A stretch of 64,000 bases of DNA from Notamacropus eugenii (Eukaryota; Chordata; Mammalia; Diprotodontia; Macropodidae). Location of the stretch: contig NC_092875.1 in NCBI RefSeq assembly GCF_028372415.1, forward strand, positions 186,009,022 to 186,073,021, given 5' to 3'. The notes below the pieces were generated by a model. That model saw only the letters and a list, made by a program, of their open reading frames with translations. It searched no databases and was not told where the DNA came from. Positions 55,401 to 64,000 of this stretch are shown piece after piece; position 1 is the first letter of the stretch, and every line of letters begins with the position of its first letter. The position numbers and the translations under genes were made by a program.

Positions 55401-55445
55401 AAATCATCGTATACATACTTCTATTGACGAGTTCTTTCTCTTTCA
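55140..55445 (-). repeat. Antisense LINE-like repeat, copy 1
   Basis: 'acacaaatatttccataata', 'gcacatgaaactgcaaattt', 'attatggacaacttgccatt' and 'tacatacttctattgacgag' recur in the same order at 58735-59035. A (TA)n run lies at 55361-55390. Confidence 0.65.
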
Positions 55446-55737
55446 CTGCCCTCATCATGTAATAGAGAGGAAAGCACAGCTACCCAACAGTAAATGAGTC
55501 TTTGCTGGCCTTAGGCAAGGTTGTGAGTCAGGCCAATTTAGTCTCTAAGTTCCTCTGCATTCCATTTTCTGTGCTGTCTCCCCAGTCCACCACTCCCCAC
55601 CCCAAAATACACATATACAGTACCCTCATATTGGACATCCTCATCCAGTTCTTTGGTTTGTCCTATGCCCCTCACTTTTCTTCCCTATCAAAACTTGCCC
55701 TTTCCAGTGTCCCCTTTCTTTAGGTCCTTGACTAACG

Positions 55738-56135
55738 TTAGCCAGCATATATTAAATGCCTGCTATCTGTCTGGCAATGTGCTAAGCTCTAGACATGCAA
55801 AGAAAAGAAGGACAAAGAAATAGTCCCTGCTCTCAAAGAGCTTATAGTCTAGAGAGCATGCAAAAAACTAAGTAGCAACAAGATATATACAGGATAAATT
55901 GAAGAAAATTAAAAGAAGGAAGATATCAGCATTAAGGGAAATCAAGAAACTTTCTTGTACAAAGTGAGATTTTAGCTGGGACTTGAAGGCAGCTGAGGAA
56001 GTCAGGAAACAGGAATCATTCAACCAATCAATAAAGATTTATTAAGCACCAGTTAAGTACTGGGGCCTAATTAGGTACTGGGGCCTGAGGGATAGCCAGA
56101 GAAAATACTCCCAAGTTAGGAGATGCAGTTATACA
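55738..56135 (-). repeat. L2 3' region with a second L2 tail inside
   Basis: Antisense: 'gcctgctatctgtctggcaa', 'tgctctcaaagagcttatag', 'ttagctgggacttgaaggca'. A separate L2-tail phrase at 56025-56060 ('caataaagatttattaagca') breaks it. Confidence 0.75.
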
Positions 56136-56179
56136 AGGAGTCTGAAAACATTTGTATTTTAATTAAGTAACTGGTGATT

Positions 56180-56545
56180 CTTTCCACAAAGTAGCTCCAG
56201 TTTACTTTTCCAGACTTGTTTTCATTAGTTAGCACCTTTATGCACTCTATTTCCAAAGTAAACTAGGCCAGTCACTATTCCTTCATCTTCTCCTTCCTCT
56301 TGCCTCTGTACCTTTGGGTAGGCAGTAATTCATGCCTACAGTAGACTCTTTCCAGAATTCTTCCTTCCAATATCCTTCTCCTCTTTGAAAACTCATCTGC
56401 AATACCTCCTCTGTATGAATCCTTCCCTAACTTCTCCTGTTAGAAGATCCCACCTTTCTTAAATGTCTCAGGGTACACTGTTTCATTCTTTCTATACAGA
56501 TCATTTTCTAAGCTGTATTCTAATTATTATTACAGATTATTATAT
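56180..56545 (+). repeat. L2-like sense fragment
   Basis: 'gaatccttccctaacttctc' and 'actcatctgcaatacctcct' are typical of the end of L2 ORF2, with diverged text on the 5' side. Confidence 0.5.
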
Positions 56546-56549
56546 TACA

Positions 56550-56822
56550 TGTATGCCAATGAGGAGCCCAGTAAGACTTCTGGAATCTCTCTTTTGTCTT
56601 TCTAATAAGGTGTAAGATTCACTTGATAAGGCTAACTCCTTGTTACAGAGTTAACAAAGATGACGCCTATGTTCCAATATGGTGGATGATTATGAATGGT
56701 ATTCTCTTTTGTACCATTGAGCTAACCCCTCCTCTATAATAAAGAACTTTCAACCCAGTTAATACCTCATTGCTTATGAAATTAATAACTGAGCTATACA
56801 CTTGGTCTTTGCTTTTAACAAT
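56550..56822 (+). repeat. Possible solo or 5' LTR of an endogenous retrovirus
   Basis: The segment starts TGTATGCC and ends TTTTAACA, has a polyadenylation-like AATAAA at about 56740 and is followed by TGGGGACC, which could be a primer-binding-site start. No second LTR, gag or pol sequence was recognised downstream, and no target-site duplication was checked. This is a weak structural call. Confidence 0.28.
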
Positions 56823-57655
56823 GGGGACCAACTTGAGAGATTAGACAAAAGTCAATGGGATATAGACTCCAGTTTTCTAGAGGAAGGCCTGAAGGTCTAT
56901 GGTAACGTCAGACTTAGATGGAGTGCTGAGAAGTTTGCAAATCATGCAAATGTGCAAGTTTGCAGCAATGGAGTTGTAATATTGGGGCATTAGAGGAGCT
57001 CTTGGAATCAACCGTTCAAAAACTGAAACTGAGAAGTGGTTTCTGGAGTAGAGTTACAATGTGGAAGATCAAACAGAGTCCTTGGCCTTCACTGATATTG
57101 TGAGTTTTGTGGGCTGTGCAGGTCTGAGGAAAGGGATTGATTTTTTAGTGACCCAGAATGTTTTCCTCTAGTCAAGGGATCCTGGGAGATAGAAATTCAC
57201 TGGAAAAGGAAGGAGTTGTCTTGATAGCTTATGAGTTCTAGTGTATATCCTTTTTTGTTGTTACTGTAGGGGATAAGGAACATGGTTCAGTTACACAAAG
57301 CCTGTTCCATAGCAGATATGTTGTTAGCCTAAATATTTGCATAGGATTGGGAGAACTCTTTTCCAAAAGTCTAAGTCATGGAGGCTTAGACACAAACTAG
57401 ATTCTAATGTTCCCAGAGGAAACCATGAGTGGGGGCAAAAAGGGCCAGATTCTGTTCTTCTCAGGGGAAACCATGAGGAGAAGCATGAATCCAAAAGACA
57501 AAATTTAGTGAGAAGCAAGCCCTACAGACTTAAGTGGAGGCTTTGTAAGCTACGAGTTTTTGTCCATCCTCCTCTGAGCTCCCATAACGCTCATTGCCAG
57601 TACTCCTCATAGGACAAGAATTGAGTCCTGCCTTGTGATATGGTTACTTATGTAC
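56823..57655. other. Unassigned non-coding DNA downstream of the LTR-like segment
   Basis: Frames of 63 codons (56802-56993) and 91 codons (57337-57612) have no recognised domain. 57400-57480 holds two related phrases ('gaggaaaccatgagtggggg' and 'ggggaaaccatgaggagaag') about 60 bp apart. Confidence 0.35.
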
Positions 57656-57657
57656 TT

Positions 57658-57762
57658 ACCTTCTTAATTAGATTTTAAACTCCTGGGAATCAGGGCCTGA
57701 ATCTCTTCCTTCTTTTGTATCCCTGACAAATCCTAGCATGGAGTTTCCCGACTTTGAAATGA
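57658..57762 (+). repeat. L2 3' tail
   Basis: 'gattttaaactcctgggaat', 'tttgtatccctgacaaatcc'. Confidence 0.55.
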
Positions 57763-57884
57763 CTAATCACTTCTAGGGTTTCTTTGGTAGAACTGCCCCC
57801 AAGAAATTTTTCTCTTTTGTCAAAAGAACAAATTTGGTTAAAGAAAAGAAAAACTGACCCTTGTCTGATATTGTACAGTTGGAC

Positions 57885-58032
57885 CCTTACAACTGTCCTG
57901 TGATAGACAAGGAAGGTGACATATATTTTACAGATCACAAAATCGAGGCTCAGAGAGGTTGAGAAACTTGCCTTGGGTGGCACGGTTTGTCCTTAACAGA
58001 GTCAGAGTTCTAATCTAGCTCTCTTTTCCACA
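57885..58032 (-). repeat. MIR fragment
   Basis: Antisense: 'ttttacagatcacaaaatcg', 'aggctcagagaggttgagaa', 'ttctaatctagctctctttt'. Confidence 0.75.
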
Positions 58033-58129
58033 AAAGACAGACCTAGAAGAGGGCCCTGAAGTGAGTTTTCTCATGGGAGGGTGTGTTGCAAATATCTCTG
58101 ACAGTGAGACTCAGCTGGTGTGTTTTTTT

Positions 58130-58262
58130 TCCCCTAAATTCCTTGAGGGCAAAGTCTATTTGATATATTTCTTTTATGTTCTTTCCTTGTCCTTCCTCCC
58201 ACACCCCTCATCCTTCCTTCCAGGGCTTTGAGTACAGTATGTTCTCAATTAAAATGGTCTTT
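58130..58262 (+). repeat. L2 3' tail
   Basis: 'ccttgagggcaaagtctatt' and 'gagtacagtatgttctcaat'. Diverged. Confidence 0.55.
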
Positions 58263-58734
58263 TGTGTAAAGTGCTAATACTGGGTACAGGAAAGGTACTG
58301 GGTAAATTCAGTATGTCTTTTTTCTTCCAGTCTTTTATTTGCACTTGTGCCTTGAGTCTATTTAACTAGTAGAGGAATTTATTAATGAAATAATAAGCAA
58401 ATATAATGGCCCAAACCAAAATAATAAAGACCATTATCAATCAAATAGCGGAGCAAGTGTCAGTTTGTTATAAAATCAGTAGGGAAAGGGCAGCCTGGAT
58501 GCCTTTGCCTTTCACTTTTCTTTGTTCTAGAATCCCTTATTCAGAATAGTTTAAGCTCCTGAGGCCCTCTTAGTGAATAGATCTTAGTCCCCAGGAACAG
58601 AGTTGAGCTAAATTACTCTCTGTACTCAGTATTTCAAAGTCTATCCCAGGCCTTCTGCAACAGAATCTCATCCTTTCTGCATAGAAGAGATATATTAGGC
58701 ACTAGAGGAAGGAAGAGACAGAAAGAAAAGTTTT
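58263..58734. other. Non-coding DNA, no gene seen
   Basis: Nothing recognised. Confidence 0.4.
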
Positions 58735-59035
58735 TAAAAATTTTCTTTATTTTATTCTGAACTTAAGAAATAAAACAAGCATTTCCATAACACAGAATAG
58801 AAAAAAGATGGTTGTACATGAAACTACAAATTTATTATGTACAACTTGCTATTTCTTTTAAATATATAACAAAGTTATTACATAACTTTTTTTTCTTCCC
58901 TCCCTTTCCTATCTTCAGCCCCTCCCCACAATAAGGCACAAATACATACATACATCCATAGATCTATAATTATATGTAAAACCATTCTACACATACTTCT
59001 AATCGCCAGTTCTTTCTATCTATGTAGATAGTATC
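58735..59035 (-). repeat. Antisense LINE-like repeat, copy 2
   Basis: 'aagcatttccataacacaga', 'gtacatgaaactacaaattt', 'attatgtacaacttgctatt' and 'cacatacttctaatcgccag' match copy 1 at 55140-55445. The copies differ mainly where copy 1 has its TA run. Confidence 0.65.
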
Positions 59036-59399
59036 TTCCTTCATATATCTTTTGTAGTTAATTTGGGTATTTATAATAGTCAAAGTTATTCTTAAAACAA
59101 TATTGTTTTAATTTTTATATTTTGAATATAAAACTAGACCCCATGAAAGGCAAGGATCTCTCTGATAATCTCTCCCTCTGTTCTTGCCCTTAACTGGTAT
59201 GGGTGCTCCCACTATTAAGCATAGGAATTAGTCAGGGTATACAGACTACTGCCAAGATCCATTACAACCCATGTCTCACATTCATGCCAACTGCCCTCTG
59301 GGCAGCAAGAATTCAACAAATCATCCCATTTTCTTACAAAGTTAAAAAGAATTTCAATGATGCTCAGCTACATTCACTTACTTCTACTGTTATTTTTTA
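59036..59399. other. Non-coding DNA, no gene seen
   Basis: Nothing recognised. Confidence 0.4.
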
Positions 59400-60145
59400 A
59401 AAATTTATTTTTATTATTTTTTCTGATTAATGAACATCTATTTCATCCTCCTCTCCCCACAACTGAACAATGTTTTTGAAATAAGAAAAAGAAAAGTCTT
59501 ATAACAAATATGCAAGGATAATCAGCCAAAATTCCCATACTTGTTATGTTGAAAAATGTACTTCTCATTTTTCATGTTAAGTCCATCGTCTCTCTGGGTG
59601 GGTACTGTGCTTCCACTTTGGTCTTTCTGTGTCATTACTATTCAGGTTTTTTTCAGTTGTGCCTGACTCTTTGTGACCCCATTTGGGTTTTTTTTTGGCA
59701 GAGACACTGGAGTGGTTTGTCATTTCCTTCTCCAGCCCATTTTACAGATCAGGAAACTAAGTCAAAGATATTTAAGTGACTTGCCCAGGGTCACACATCT
59801 AGGAAGTGTATGTTTGAGGCCAGATTTGAACTCAGGTAGTCCTGACTCCAGGACACTTGCCCTCTCCACTGTGCCATTGAACAGAGGTTTAAAGTCTTTC
59901 AAAGATGTTTTCCTTATAATCTAGTCATAATAAAAATTGGTCTCCTGGTTCTGTTCACTAGTTCATTCAGGTTCTCCTATTTTCTCTGAGACTGCCATTT
60001 CATCATTTCTCATGGTATAGTAATATTCCATTTTATTCCTATATCATAATTTGTTTAGCAGTTCCCTGATATCTGGGCACCTCTTTTGTTTCCAATTTTT
60101 TTGCTATGATGAAGAGTTGCTATAAATAATTTTTATATAAGCTTA
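59400..60145 (-). repeat. Antisense L1-type 3' part, interrupted by a SINE
   Basis: 59400-59630 is an A/T-rich 3'UTR-like stretch. After the SINE, 59925-60145 is antisense ORF2 C-terminal text: 'catttctcatggtatagtaa', 'tatatcataatttgtttagc', 'tgtttccaatttttttgcta'. Confidence 0.6.
59636..59880 (-). repeat. WSINE1-type CORE-SINE
   Basis: Antisense, near complete: 'cagttgtgcctgactctttg', 'tgtcatttccttctccagcc', 'gatttgaactcaggtagtcc', ending at 'ctccactgtgcca'. Confidence 0.9.
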
Positions 60146-60147
60146 CT

Positions 60148-60196
60148 TACACACACGCTCACACACACACACACACACACTCACACACTCACACAC
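60148..60196. repeat. (CA)n microsatellite
   Basis: About 48 bp of CA with CTCA interruptions. Confidence 0.92.
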
Positions 60197-60449
60197 GATA
60201 GGTTTTGTTTCCCTGTCTCCCAGAGGTAACATGAATGGCCCAGGAGGCAAATAGTTGCTGAGGTGATATTAATTACATGGGGGTAATGAACTGTGGAAAC
60301 TCCTAATGGATCATTCAGTTACTTTTGAAGGAAAAAAAATCTTATTTATTTATTTTTGTTTTTGCTACATGAATTCATTGATTTCTGTAGTAAATGTCTT
60401 TGGAGTTTACTTTAACTTTTCAGACAGGCTTATAGTGAAGAACCAGATT

Positions 60450-60650
60450 TTGTGCAGCAAACTGGACAATCAAACCTCAGATTTGGAATCAGAGGCCTTG
60501 AGTTTGAATTCTGGCCCTGCTACTTCTTAGCTGTGTCATGTTGGGCAAAGCGCCTTCCTTTTCCTGGGCAGGCCTCATTTTTTTCACGGGTAAAGCACAG
60601 TTTGACTTATATGATTTCTTGAGTCCCTTCTTGCTCTAAATCCTAGAGTA
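60450..60650 (+). repeat. MIR3-like sense copy
   Basis: 'cagatttggaatcagaggcc', 'tgagtttgaattctggccct', 'ttcttagctgtgtcatgttg'. Confidence 0.75.
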
Positions 60651-60659
60651 AAATTGGTC

Positions 60660-60855
60660 TTTCATCAGTCTACAGCCAGACGGGACCCCAGAGATCAGGA
60701 CAACACCTTTGTCTTACATAATGAGGACACGGAGACCCAAGGAAACAAATGATTTGCCCAAGGTCATCCATGTAACTGTCAGAGAAAGGAATTCAACCCA
60801 GGTGTTCTGACCTCAAGGGCAATGCTCTTTCCCCTCTACCCTGCTTTGTCGACAA
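60660..60855 (-). repeat. MIR copy
   Basis: Antisense: 'gagacccaaggaaacaaatg', 'tgcccaaggtcatccatgta', 'attcaacccaggtgttctga'. Confidence 0.7.
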
Positions 60856-61824
60856 ACAAAGTATAGGAAGGAAATGACTTATTTTAAAAGTGATACACAT
60901 ACACTGGAGAATAGATTCTGCTCAGGTGAGACACCATTCACTCCTTATTTCCTGCAAAGGATGATGCTGAGACAGTTGGGGAGGAAGGAGATAAACTAGA
61001 CTTATTCCAAACAGATGTTTTTGAAATGATCCATGGAGGTAAAGTTCCCACAGCCACTATAAGAGACCCTTTGTGGGTAAGGATGAGGATGTATACCTGG
61101 ATGTAGAGCAGAAGCTTTCTCAAGAAGAATGACACTGGTCTGGAGATGTGGTTCTAAGTTGGAAATGCATTTAGGAAGGATGCAAGCTCCAAAGTCGTTT
61201 GCCTAGGTGAGTACTTTCCTTCCCTTTGGGAGAGGATGCACATATTCTAGAGTAGAGCTGAAAAGCCATAGAAAGGAGCTGAACTCCTGGGGACAGAGAT
61301 AGAAATCTCAGGAAGAAGAGCTGTCTTCAGTTCTGGGCGCCTTAGAGCACCACCAGGGAGGTATCAGACCAGCACTGCTTTTTTTCAGTAATTATACTCT
61401 TTTCTGCATACAACTCAGTGGGCACGTTGAGGAAGCAGTATGAGCAAATGTGAACAAAGGGCTTACTTGCCAGGGGCACAGAGTAGGTAGAAGGGAGGAG
61501 GGGATTTTCTGGAGGATGTAGAAGGTTCCTGGAATCAGCTGGGCTAGTCTGGGTGAAGGCCAAATGGGGTTTCAGGGAGGCTCTTCTTACACTAGACAGG
61601 TGAGAAGATTAGGACTCCTGACTTGATCTAAGTAAAGCCCTTAACCAAGGGAAGTGGTCCACTGGGACCACTTTCCAGAGCTTTCTTCTGTTTTTGTCTT
61701 AAGGCAAATGCAAAATTATATTCTGACATACTTAGAGGCAAAGAGCCAGAGGAACAAGAGGTCCCCAAAGGGTACTTGCACTCTTTTTGTTGGAAGGGAA
61801 CTTTTGACATAAAGGCTACATCCA
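60856..61824. other. Unique non-coding DNA, no gene seen
   Basis: No transposon was recognised. Minus frames of 60-73 codons at 60938-61135, 61342-61563 and 61628-61810 show no domain. Confidence 0.4.
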
Positions 61825-62095
61825 GTTGTTGGTTCTTTGTTTTCTAAGAAGACCAATGACATCTTGGTGATGTTATGACTTGGACATGAATTGGATTTGA
61901 GTGGGGCAGAGTCACACAAAGTTGCCAGCCTTATTCTCTCTTCCTGAGTCATGGAAGTCCAGTGGCAAGGTAAAAATCAAGATGACCAATGACGGCCTTG
62001 GATGTGGTAGATGACCTTGACATCTTCAATGTCTGACCAAGCTCCTGCTTCAATCACCTCCATGGTCAATGAAAAAGATCACTCTTCTCTGCTCA
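61825..62095 (-). repeat. CAACA-tailed SINE-like retroelement, antisense copy
   Basis: 'gttgttggttctttgttttc', 'aagaccaatgacatcttggt', 'gaattggatttgagtggggc', 'atcaagatgaccaatgacgg'. Its 3' end is at 61825. The 5' part after about 62020 diverges from the 45-kb copy. Confidence 0.7.
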
Positions 62096-62615
62096 TTCTG
62101 CCAGGGGAATGCTGGGGGTAGAAATCTTCCTACCTCACTGGAAGGTTGGAGGTCTTTTGGTTGCCTTCAACCTGACTTAGCCCAACGGCCAAGGCAGTTT
62201 CCTGGTGTGTAGCCACTGTACATACTAAAGCTTCTTGGAGCCACAGGTGAGAATAGGGTGAAAAGTGAACACCCATCACTTTGTGCGAGTCTTCCCATAC
62301 CTTTCTAAGACTTGTTTTGTTCCATGAATTGAAAATAAAATACATTTTAAAAAATGGACACCAAAGGTGGATGAAGCTCAGTAAGCCCTCACATGAGACG
62401 TGCTAGTCCTCCCTGAACACTCTATACACCCCAATATACATTCAGTTAGAGAAGACTTAAAGGAAACAACAAAGGGGAGCCATTACTGTAATCCCCAGAC
62501 TCTTGAGCTATTAGTTTAATTTGCTTTGGAGAAAAGAGAAAGCCATCTTGATTAAAGGATTGGCATTAGCATATATAATCACTATCACCATCATAATTAT
62601 CAACAATAACAACAA
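62096..62615. other. Non-coding DNA, no gene seen
   Basis: 62300-62355 has the look of an L1 A-rich tail ('ccatgaattgaaaataaaat'), as at 9770-9797. The rest is unassigned. Confidence 0.35.
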
Positions 62616-62720
62616 ATATTTACTGAATACTTACGTTACGGGGCCCTTTTCAAGTGCTGTGGATTACACAGAGAATTATGAGACATGTCCGAAGCCTCTG
62701 GGGGTTTGTAATACAGTAGA
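62616..62720 (-). repeat. L2 3' end, diverged
   Basis: 'atatttactgaatacttacg' and 'tttcaagtgctgtggattac' sit after an AACA-rich run. Confidence 0.5.
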
Positions 62721-62779
62721 GGAACATATGAGGGCTATTGTGGCAACACTGGTAACGTAATAAATAAAATTAATGAGCT

Positions 62780-63450
62780 TTCTTTTTAAAAAACATTTTA
62801 TTGATATCTTTTGTTCTAACATTGTCATCATTTCCAGATATACCAACCACCGTATCCAACCAAAGAGCCTTCCCTTGTATCAGAGAGAAACAATTAGCAT
62901 ATCCAATTGACACAGTGACTATATTTGATGAAATATTTAAATTCTGCACCTGCAGTCCACCATCTTCCTTTCAAAAGTAGGGAGGTACTTCCTTATCTCC
63001 AAGGCCAACAATGGCCATTACAACTATTAAAAGGCATAATAGGAATACTTTAATTTACTCTAATTTTTGCTTCATTTTAATATTCTTTTCATTAACAATA
63101 TGTATACATTGTTCTCCTGGTTCTACTTCACTCTCTGCATGAATTCATTCAAGTCCTTTCACATTTCTACGCATTTCTCATACTCATTTTTCACATGCCT
63201 CAATCAACTGGCACTCACTTTGTTATGTGTTGTACTTTCATAAAGAAAGTCTTACTATGAATATTGGCAAATATGAGGCCTTTCCTTCTGTTTTTGACCT
63301 TCTTGGCAAATAAGCCAAGGATTTCTGGGTCAAGGGGTATGAATAATTAGTTACGTTTTTCTTTTCAAAATTATTTTCTAGTGGAGCTAGACCAATTTAT
63401 AGTATTAGCTTTATTTCTGCATCATTAGAATTCTCCAACTCCCCTTCTTT
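62780..63450 (-). repeat. Antisense L1 3'UTR and ORF2 C-terminus
   Basis: 'aacattttattgatatcttt', then 'tctcctggttctacttcact', 'tgaattcattcaagtccttt' and 'atttctgggtcaaggggtat' are the antisense of the L1 ORF2 end and 3'UTR. Diverged and indel-rich. Confidence 0.55.
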
Positions 63451-64000
63451 CTCAACAAATTCAGTGTCTTGGCCTACATGAAGTTGAAACAGCTGGCTAG
63501 TCTGATCAACTCAAACTCTTGATCAATACAGAACCAAAGAGGAGGTCTTATAGCCATGAGTTCACATAGGCACAAATATACTTTCTTTTTAGAACTAGTA
63601 GGAGTAAGAAAATATTGATTCTCTAGCTTTATTCTCAATCTTTGATCCATTTCAAGATTACTGAATTTGTTCCACAGTACTTTGATGAAATGTAAAGAAT
63701 GTTTTCATTTAGCCTGGCTGAAGAGTCCTCTGACTTTAAAAGATAAAACATTTCTTTGCCCTAGTTATGTAGTTTATGCTGTCCAATTTTTGTTTTTTAA
63801 ACCACAATGTCAACATTCTTTGCTCCTGTGATTATCTTAGAAAAAAACCCTAGCACTTCTCTCCCACAGAAAACTGCAACCCTGAAGTCTATGGATCTCT
63901 TTGAGATACATAAAGCTAATACACAGAAGGCTGCCTCTTATATAGACACTGGGCATGCCCTCTTTTCCTGCCCATTATCATATTCCACATTTGTTTTAGC
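63451..64000. other. Non-coding DNA to the window end
   Basis: No gene or repeat was recognised. Confidence 0.35.

Overview
The window reads as intergenic DNA from a marsupial. The evidence is the repeat set. It has tRNA-headed CORE-SINEs of WSINE1 type, older MIR/THER1 copies, many L2 fragments including one antisense copy of about 3 kb, marsupial-type L1 and HAL1-like copies (coiled-coil ORF1 and a characteristic ORF2/3' end), and BovB-like RTE remnants. The very abundant opossum SINE type was not seen, so an Australian marsupial is more likely than an American one. This is an inference from repeats read by eye; species cannot be named.

No host protein-coding exon, tRNA or rRNA gene could be supported. 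The open frames fall in three groups: LINE debris (L1 ORF1 at 22.5 and 36.2 kb, L1 ORF2 C-terminus at 1.9 and 9.2 kb, L2 reverse transcriptase at 13.1, 45 and 48 kb, RTE at 15 kb, another LINE C-terminus at 48.9 kb), frames opened by tandem repeats whose period is a multiple of three, and chance frames of 60-137 codons in unique DNA.

Layout. 1-9.8 kb: L1 3' ends, one CAACA-tailed SINE, a BovB-like fragment, a HAL1-like copy and a 5'-truncated L1. 9.9-18.3 kb: a 33-bp tandem repeat, SINEs, L2 pieces, a short block copied into a MIR, a 300-bp block present twice, an internally deleted RTE and a U2 snRNA-like fragment. 18.7-22.8 kb: an antisense L1/HAL1, then the most striking object in the window, an 828-bp inverted-repeat element (21034-21861) with 140-bp arms about 97% identical enclosing thirteen 42-bp GC-rich units, abutting an L1 5'UTR and ORF1. 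23-34 kb: scattered MIR, THER1, L2 and WSINE1 copies with large ATCT and CT microsatellites. 35.1-38 kb: an L1/HAL1 copy lacking most of ORF2. 38-44 kb: THER1/MIR, an L2 split by a microsatellite, and unique DNA. 44.2-49.3 kb: two long antisense L2 copies, each broken by a younger insertion; one insertion has a clear 9-bp target-site duplication. 49-64 kb: antisense LINE fragments, SINEs, a possible solo LTR near 56.6 kb, and unique DNA at 53.6-54.9 and 60.9-61.8 kb.

Nothing here works together as a pathway. The functional relations visible are between transposons: two SINE-type families carry 3' tails matching two LINE families in the same window. All family names come from recognition by eye, not a database search, and boundaries of old repeats are good to roughly 10-30 bp.
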